Shown in pieces: positions 25,708 to 28,379 of a stretch of 28,379 nt of DNA. The stretch lies in NCBI GenBank assembly GCA_031289855.1, contig JAITOR010000042.1:1-28379 (forward strand), read 5' to 3'. The notes beneath the pieces were generated by a model. The model did no database searches. It worked only from the letters and a program-made list of their open reading frames with translations, and was not told where the DNA came from. A program made the translations under genes and the position numbers. This stretch comes from Rickettsiales bacterium. GTDB taxonomy: Bacteria; Pseudomonadota; Alphaproteobacteria; Rickettsiales; UBA1997. Position 1 is the stretch's first letter; each line of letters starts with the position of its first letter.

Positions 25708-26175
25708 ATGGCAGAGATTATAAATATAAACGAAATAATGACCTATATACCACATAGATACCCATTTTTGCTCATTGACAAAGTCATTGATTTTAAACAA
25801 AATGAGAGTGCAACTGGTATTAAATGTGTGACTATGAATGAAAATTTTTTTCAAGGACATTTTCCAAATGAACCAGTCATGCCTGGTGTATTGCAAATAG
25901 AAGCATTGGCTCAAACGGCAGCTGTGCTTGTGATAAAATCTCTTGGTAAAAAAGCCCCAAAAAATTGTGGAATTTTATTTACTGGAATTGAAAAAGTAAA
26001 ATTTAGAAAACCAGTGGTTCCAGGTGATCAATTGAATTTAAGTGTTAAAATTTTGAAAGAAAAATTGTCAATATATGTGATTGAAGGCATTGGTTATGTG
26101 GATGGAAAAAAGGTTATTGAATCTGAATTTTCTGCGATGCTTTATGATAGAGATGTTAAAAAAGTAAACAAATAA
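25708..26175 (+). CDS. fabZ: 3-hydroxyacyl-ACP dehydratase FabZ
   Basis: 155 residues, hot-dog fold. The active-site histidine is H51 in FFQGHFPNEPVMPGV and the catalytic acid is E65 in LQIEALAQT; the N-terminal IPHRYPFLLIDKV motif is standard. It dehydrates 3-hydroxyacyl-ACP in each round of type II fatty acid synthesis. In many Gram-negatives fabZ sits with lpxD, lpxA and bamA; here it is alone with an unrelated kinase-fold gene starting 1 nt after its stop, which suggests they share a transcript. Confidence 0.96.
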   Translation: MAEIININEIMTYIPHRYPFLLIDKVIDFKQNESATGIKCVTMNENFFQGHFPNEPVMPGVLQIEALAQTAAVLVIKSLGKKAPKNCGILFTGIEKVKFRKPVVPGDQLNLSVKILKEKLSIYVIEGIGYVDGKKVIESEFSAMLYDRDVKKVNK

Positions 26176-26176
26176 A

Positions 26177-27073
26177 ATGTATAAAGATACCATTTTAAAG
26201 TATTTTCCAATGGATATTAAAAACTATGAGTTTATTGCCAATGGATGGGAAAGTGATATAGTTATTATCAATAAAGAATTGGTTTTTCGTTTTCCAAAGC
26301 CCAACAATCGATTTGATTGTGTCTATGAGAAGGAAAAAACAATTACTGATAAAATAAAACCTTATATAACAAAAGCAATTATACCAAGCATCAAAATATA
26401 TGACACTGATAAGAAAAGTTTTAGTTTTTTAAAGAAAAAAAAAGATTATTCAAAAACTTTTTGTGTATTGAATTATATACCAAGTATGGATTTAGAGCAT
26501 GCCAATATGTTTGAAAATATTGATACAAAGCAACCTAATATAGTTGATGATTTAACGAACTTTATAAAAGAAATGCATTCGATTTCCATTTCGTTGTTTG
26601 AAAAAGATAAATTGGATGCCAATAATTTACCATTTTACAAGTATAAATTGACCATGAATAACCTTAATTTTAATTATGATAATCTGTTGCCATTTTTAAA
26701 AACAAATAATTTGGAGGATGATTTTAATTGTTGTTTGCAAATTTTTAGTGATTTTGAGTGGAAAGATGAAGACAATGTTCTGTGTCACAATGATTTACAT
26801 CAAGGAAATATAATGGTTGACAATGTAAAAATGAATGGGATTATTGATTTTGGTGACACAATTTACACAAATTACAATGTGGAATTTATATCAATATTGA
26901 AATGGCAAAAACCAATGGCCATGCAAATTGCGAAAAAATATGAAAAAATTACGGGACGAAAATTGAATTTTGCTTTTATTTTATCAGTTATAAAACTTAA
27001 TATTTATGCAAAAGTTAGTGTAAAAATCAATGAAAGTGAAAAATATTTACAAAAAATAAAAACTTTTATTTAA
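26177..27073 (+). CDS. APH/choline-kinase-fold phosphotransferase
   Basis: 298 residues. The C-terminal lobe has the family signatures: CHNDLHQGNIMVD (203-215; D206 would be the catalytic base and N211 a metal ligand) and IIDFGDTIY (222-230; DFG-like metal-binding Asp224). The N-terminal lobe has FIANGWESDIVIINKELVFRFPK (19-41), the nucleotide-binding loop and the Lys that fixes ATP phosphates. The family phosphorylates small hydroxyl compounds (aminoglycosides, choline, homoserine, macrolides, sugars); the substrate is not readable. With no mobile element and a metabolic neighbour, a housekeeping small-molecule kinase is more likely than resistance. It lies 1 nt after fabZ. Confidence 0.85.
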   Translation: MYKDTILKYFPMDIKNYEFIANGWESDIVIINKELVFRFPKPNNRFDCVYEKEKTITDKIKPYITKAIIPSIKIYDTDKKSFSFLKKKKDYSKTFCVLNYIPSMDLEHANMFENIDTKQPNIVDDLTNFIKEMHSISISLFEKDKLDANNLPFYKYKLTMNNLNFNYDNLLPFLKTNNLEDDFNCCLQIFSDFEWKDEDNVLCHNDLHQGNIMVDNVKMNGIIDFGDTIYTNYNVEFISILKWQKPMAMQIAKKYEKITGRKLNFAFILSVIKLNIYAKVSVKINESEKYLQKIKTFI

Positions 27074-27382
27074 AAGTTTAGATAACAATTATAATAATTA
27101 AATATTTATTTTTTTTATATACTTCCATGATTTACATTTATGATGTATAATAAACAATATTAACAATATATAGGAGCATAATTTGAAAAAAACATGAAAT
27201 ATCATCATCATTATTATTATTATATTTATCATTATTCTTATTATGTTTTTATCTTTCACCAATATTATTATTATTATTAAATAAATAAAAATAATATTAA
27301 TAATTAATCAAATAAACTTGCTTTTTTTTTTTTTTTTTGTGTTATTATTGACTCATATTTAATAAATTATAGGTAAATAATT
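27074..27382. other. AT-rich intergenic spacer with ATT/ATC triplet runs
   Basis: No gene-like frame except a 28-codon ORF (27194-27280) that starts in a 4-bp ATGA overlap with a TTG-initiated MKKT frame (27183) and is made almost only of His and Tyr, because it reads through ATC/ATT/TAT triplet repeats. An AGGAG lies just upstream (27172-27176). I cannot tell a leader peptide from a microsatellite. The spacer ends with a T17 run and the start of the next gene. Confidence 0.35.
27322..27338. repeat. Homopolymeric T17 tract upstream of a repeat-rich gene
   Basis: Seventeen consecutive T end 10 bp before a TTGACT (27348-27353), a possible -35 box, and 45 bp before the ATG at 27383. No good -10 box follows at 16-18 bp. 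A tract this long is prone to length change in replication and could tune promoter activity. Confidence 0.7.
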
Positions 27383-27913
27383 ATGACAGATGCAGCGTTG
27401 ACAAAAGAAACACAAATATTATTAGCAGAGAGAAAAAAATTTTCAGATGCTTTTATTGAGTATAGAAGAAAAAAGCCTAATATTGATGCCTTATTTAGAA
27501 TATTGGCAAAATATAGAAACGATATTAAATCTAATTTTGTTTTTGAGAAAAAAGAAGGTGGTTTTATATTATATATTTGTAATGAAAAAGATTTTTTGGA
27601 GTTCCCTGCTCATGTTGGAAGTGAAATGGTTGAAAATGCTTTCAAACCCTTATTTGAAGCGGGGATTTTTGCAATAAAAGAAATTAGAGATTTAAAAATA
27701 GGAGGGACTTTAGTTGGAAAGCCATTAGCAAGTGTAGCAGAAGCACCAGCACCAGCAGAATCAAAGAGGAAAGAACATCGTAAACATCGTGATAAAGTAG
27801 AATCAACATCACAACCATCACCAGCATCAGCACCAGCACCAGCAGTAGAGGCATCAGCATCTAAATCAACACCATCAACAGGAGCAGCACCAGGCAGATA
27901 CACTAGAATCTAA
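27383..27913 (+). CDS. Unrecognised protein, N-terminal domain plus start of a Pro/Ala-rich region (frame broken at about 27893)
   Basis: 176 codons to the TAA. The ATG has an AGG (27371-27373) upstream. The first ~115 residues are charged, mixed alpha/beta, with no signal peptide or membrane segment and no family I know (e.g. FSDAFIEYRRKKPNIDALFR, GFILYICNEKDFLEFPAHVG). From about residue 120 the sequence is low-complexity in Ala, Pro, Ser and Glu with a basic patch (KRKEHRKHRDK). The same style of sequence continues past the stop in another frame, and the 23-bp motif at 27870-27892 recurs 67 bp later (not a multiple of 3) encoding the same residues. This gene has therefore suffered a one-base insertion (an extra G in the CCAGGCA context), a sequencing error, or carries a switch. 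A T4SS-linked effector or surface protein is speculation. Confidence 0.6.
   Translation: MTDAALTKETQILLAERKKFSDAFIEYRRKKPNIDALFRILAKYRNDIKSNFVFEKKEGGFILYICNEKDFLEFPAHVGSEMVENAFKPLFEAGIFAIKEIRDLKIGGTLVGKPLASVAEAPAPAESKRKEHRKHRDKVESTSQPSPASAPAPAVEASASKSTPSTGAAPGRYTRI
27870..27892 (+). repeat. 23-bp direct repeat, copy 1 (copy 2 at 27937-27959)
   Basis: Identical 23-bp units 67 bp apart, each coding the same P-S-T-G-A-A-P residues but in two different frames. This is the clearest evidence that a single-base frameshift lies between them. Confidence 0.8.
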
Positions 27914-28379
27914 ATCAGCAGCAAAAGGAGCATCAGCACCATCAACAGGAGCAGCACCACCACCAGCACCAACATTAGATGCAGCAGAACCAGAAGCATC
28001 AGTAAAAGCAGAACCAACACCAGCGAAACCAGTAGTAGCAACAGCACCAGTAAAAGCAGAACCAACACCAGCACCAACATTAGATGCAGCAGAACCAGAA
28101 GCATCAGTAAAAGCAGAACCAACACCAGCACCAGTACCATTACCACCAACACCAGCACCATTACCATCAACATCAACACCAACACCACCATCAACAACAC
28201 CATCACCAACACCATTACCAACACCATCATCAACACCAATTTCATCAGATGTAATACCTCCAATTCCTTTGAGTTCTTTCATTAAAGAATTTAATCTAAA
28301 AGTAGCAAAAGTAGCAAGAGAAAATGGTATTATGGATGATGGTCTATTGGCTGAACTTAAATTATTGAAAGAGATAGCG
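27894..28379 (+). CDS. Shifted-frame continuation of the Pro/Ala-rich repeat gene (runs off the window)
   Basis: An open frame of 162 codons to the window edge with no stop and no start of its own. It begins ADTLESKSAAKGASAPSTG, then a Pro/Ala/Thr/Glu-rich tract with two copies of a unit containing TLDAAEPEASVKAEPTPA, then a run rich in TP and SP, and ends with a helical non-repetitive segment (SFIKEFNLKVAKVAREN...) that looks like the start of a folded domain. It is the natural continuation of the gene starting at 27383 once one base is removed at 27893/27894. The frames on the opposite strand here are artefacts of the CAC/CAG-rich repeats. Confidence 0.55.
27961..28129 (+). repeat. Perfect 64-bp direct repeat (27961-28024 and 28066-28129)
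   Basis: Two identical 64-bp copies with a 105-bp period, exactly 35 codons, so recombination or slippage between them would delete or add residues without breaking the frame. A shorter piece of the same unit (AGTAAAAGCAGAACCAACAC) also occurs between them, at about 28049. Identity at the DNA level points to recent duplication. Confidence 0.85.

Noticed and set aside
27875..28282. Long minus-strand frames rich in Val/Leu/Met or Gly/Val/Asp opposite the repeat gene
   Set aside because: They are produced by the GCA/CCA/ACA triplet repeats read in reverse; no ribosome binding site, no plausible protein composition, and the plus strand has a coherent gene.
1..28379. tRNA genes, rRNA, CRISPR arrays, insertion sequences
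   Set aside because: No cloverleaf-like sequence with a TTC arm, no spaced short direct repeats with unique spacers, and no transposase motif or terminal inverted repeats were seen on either strand. This was by eye; a tRNA or mobile-element scan would be decisive.

Overview
The window is a low-GC, gene-dense bacterial chromosome segment. It has a Gram-negative envelope (BamA, a second predicted outer-membrane barrel, an amidase-activator-type lipoprotein, FabZ) and a VirB6-type type IV secretion channel protein whose Cys-rich N-terminal half and charged tail resemble rickettsial VirB6 paralogues. I infer a host-associated alphaproteobacterium of the Rickettsiales or close to them. A complete argC-argJB-argD block is not expected in Rickettsiaceae or Anaplasmataceae, so an amino-acid-prototrophic lineage (Deianiraea-like) is the best guess. 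This is inference; no 16S or other decisive marker is present.

Left end (1-4400), a small defence region: the 3' part of an N6-adenine DNA methyltransferase overlaps by 8 bp a gene with the residue pattern of the R.PabI family, restriction enzymes that act as adenine DNA glycosylases. About 600 bp of apparently decayed coding sequence follows. Convergent to it lies a full-length DUF262/DUF1524 (GmrSD-like) gene with an in-frame run of ten G. Gain or loss of one G gives a stop within ten codons, so it looks like an ON/OFF phase-variable defence gene.

Middle left (4400-11257), minus strand: a YqeY-like protein; two adjacent membrane-protein genes that look like degenerate versions of known families (a membrane-anchored S66 LD-carboxypeptidase-like pseudoenzyme and a polytopic protein resembling a complex I/Mrp antiporter subunit); bamA; and a GT4 glycosyltransferase.

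Middle (11398-15772), plus strand: a promoter followed by argC, a fused argJ-argB and argD, the acetylated part of arginine synthesis from glutamate to ornithine. ArgJ and ArgB are one 694-residue polypeptide.

Right of centre (15895-25568): an outer-membrane barrel protein, an aldo/keto reductase, mnmA, an NlpD/EnvC-like LysM-LytM lipoprotein, the rplM-rpsI operon with a clear terminator, leuS, and a solitary virB6-like gene.

Right end (25653-28379): fabZ, an APH/choline-kinase-fold phosphotransferase, an AT-rich low-complexity spacer with a 17-T tract, then an unrecognised gene with a Pro/Ala-rich repeat region. That region contains an apparent one-base frameshift and a perfect 64-bp direct repeat, and the gene runs off the window.

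Two minus-strand genes (bamA and the barrel gene at 17193) have a plausible -10 box exactly 7 nt before the ATG, and the glycosyltransferase has one 10 nt before. This suggests leaderless or nearly leaderless transcripts for several envelope genes, whereas rpsI, argJB, argD and the aldo/keto reductase have ordinary Shine-Dalgarno sites.
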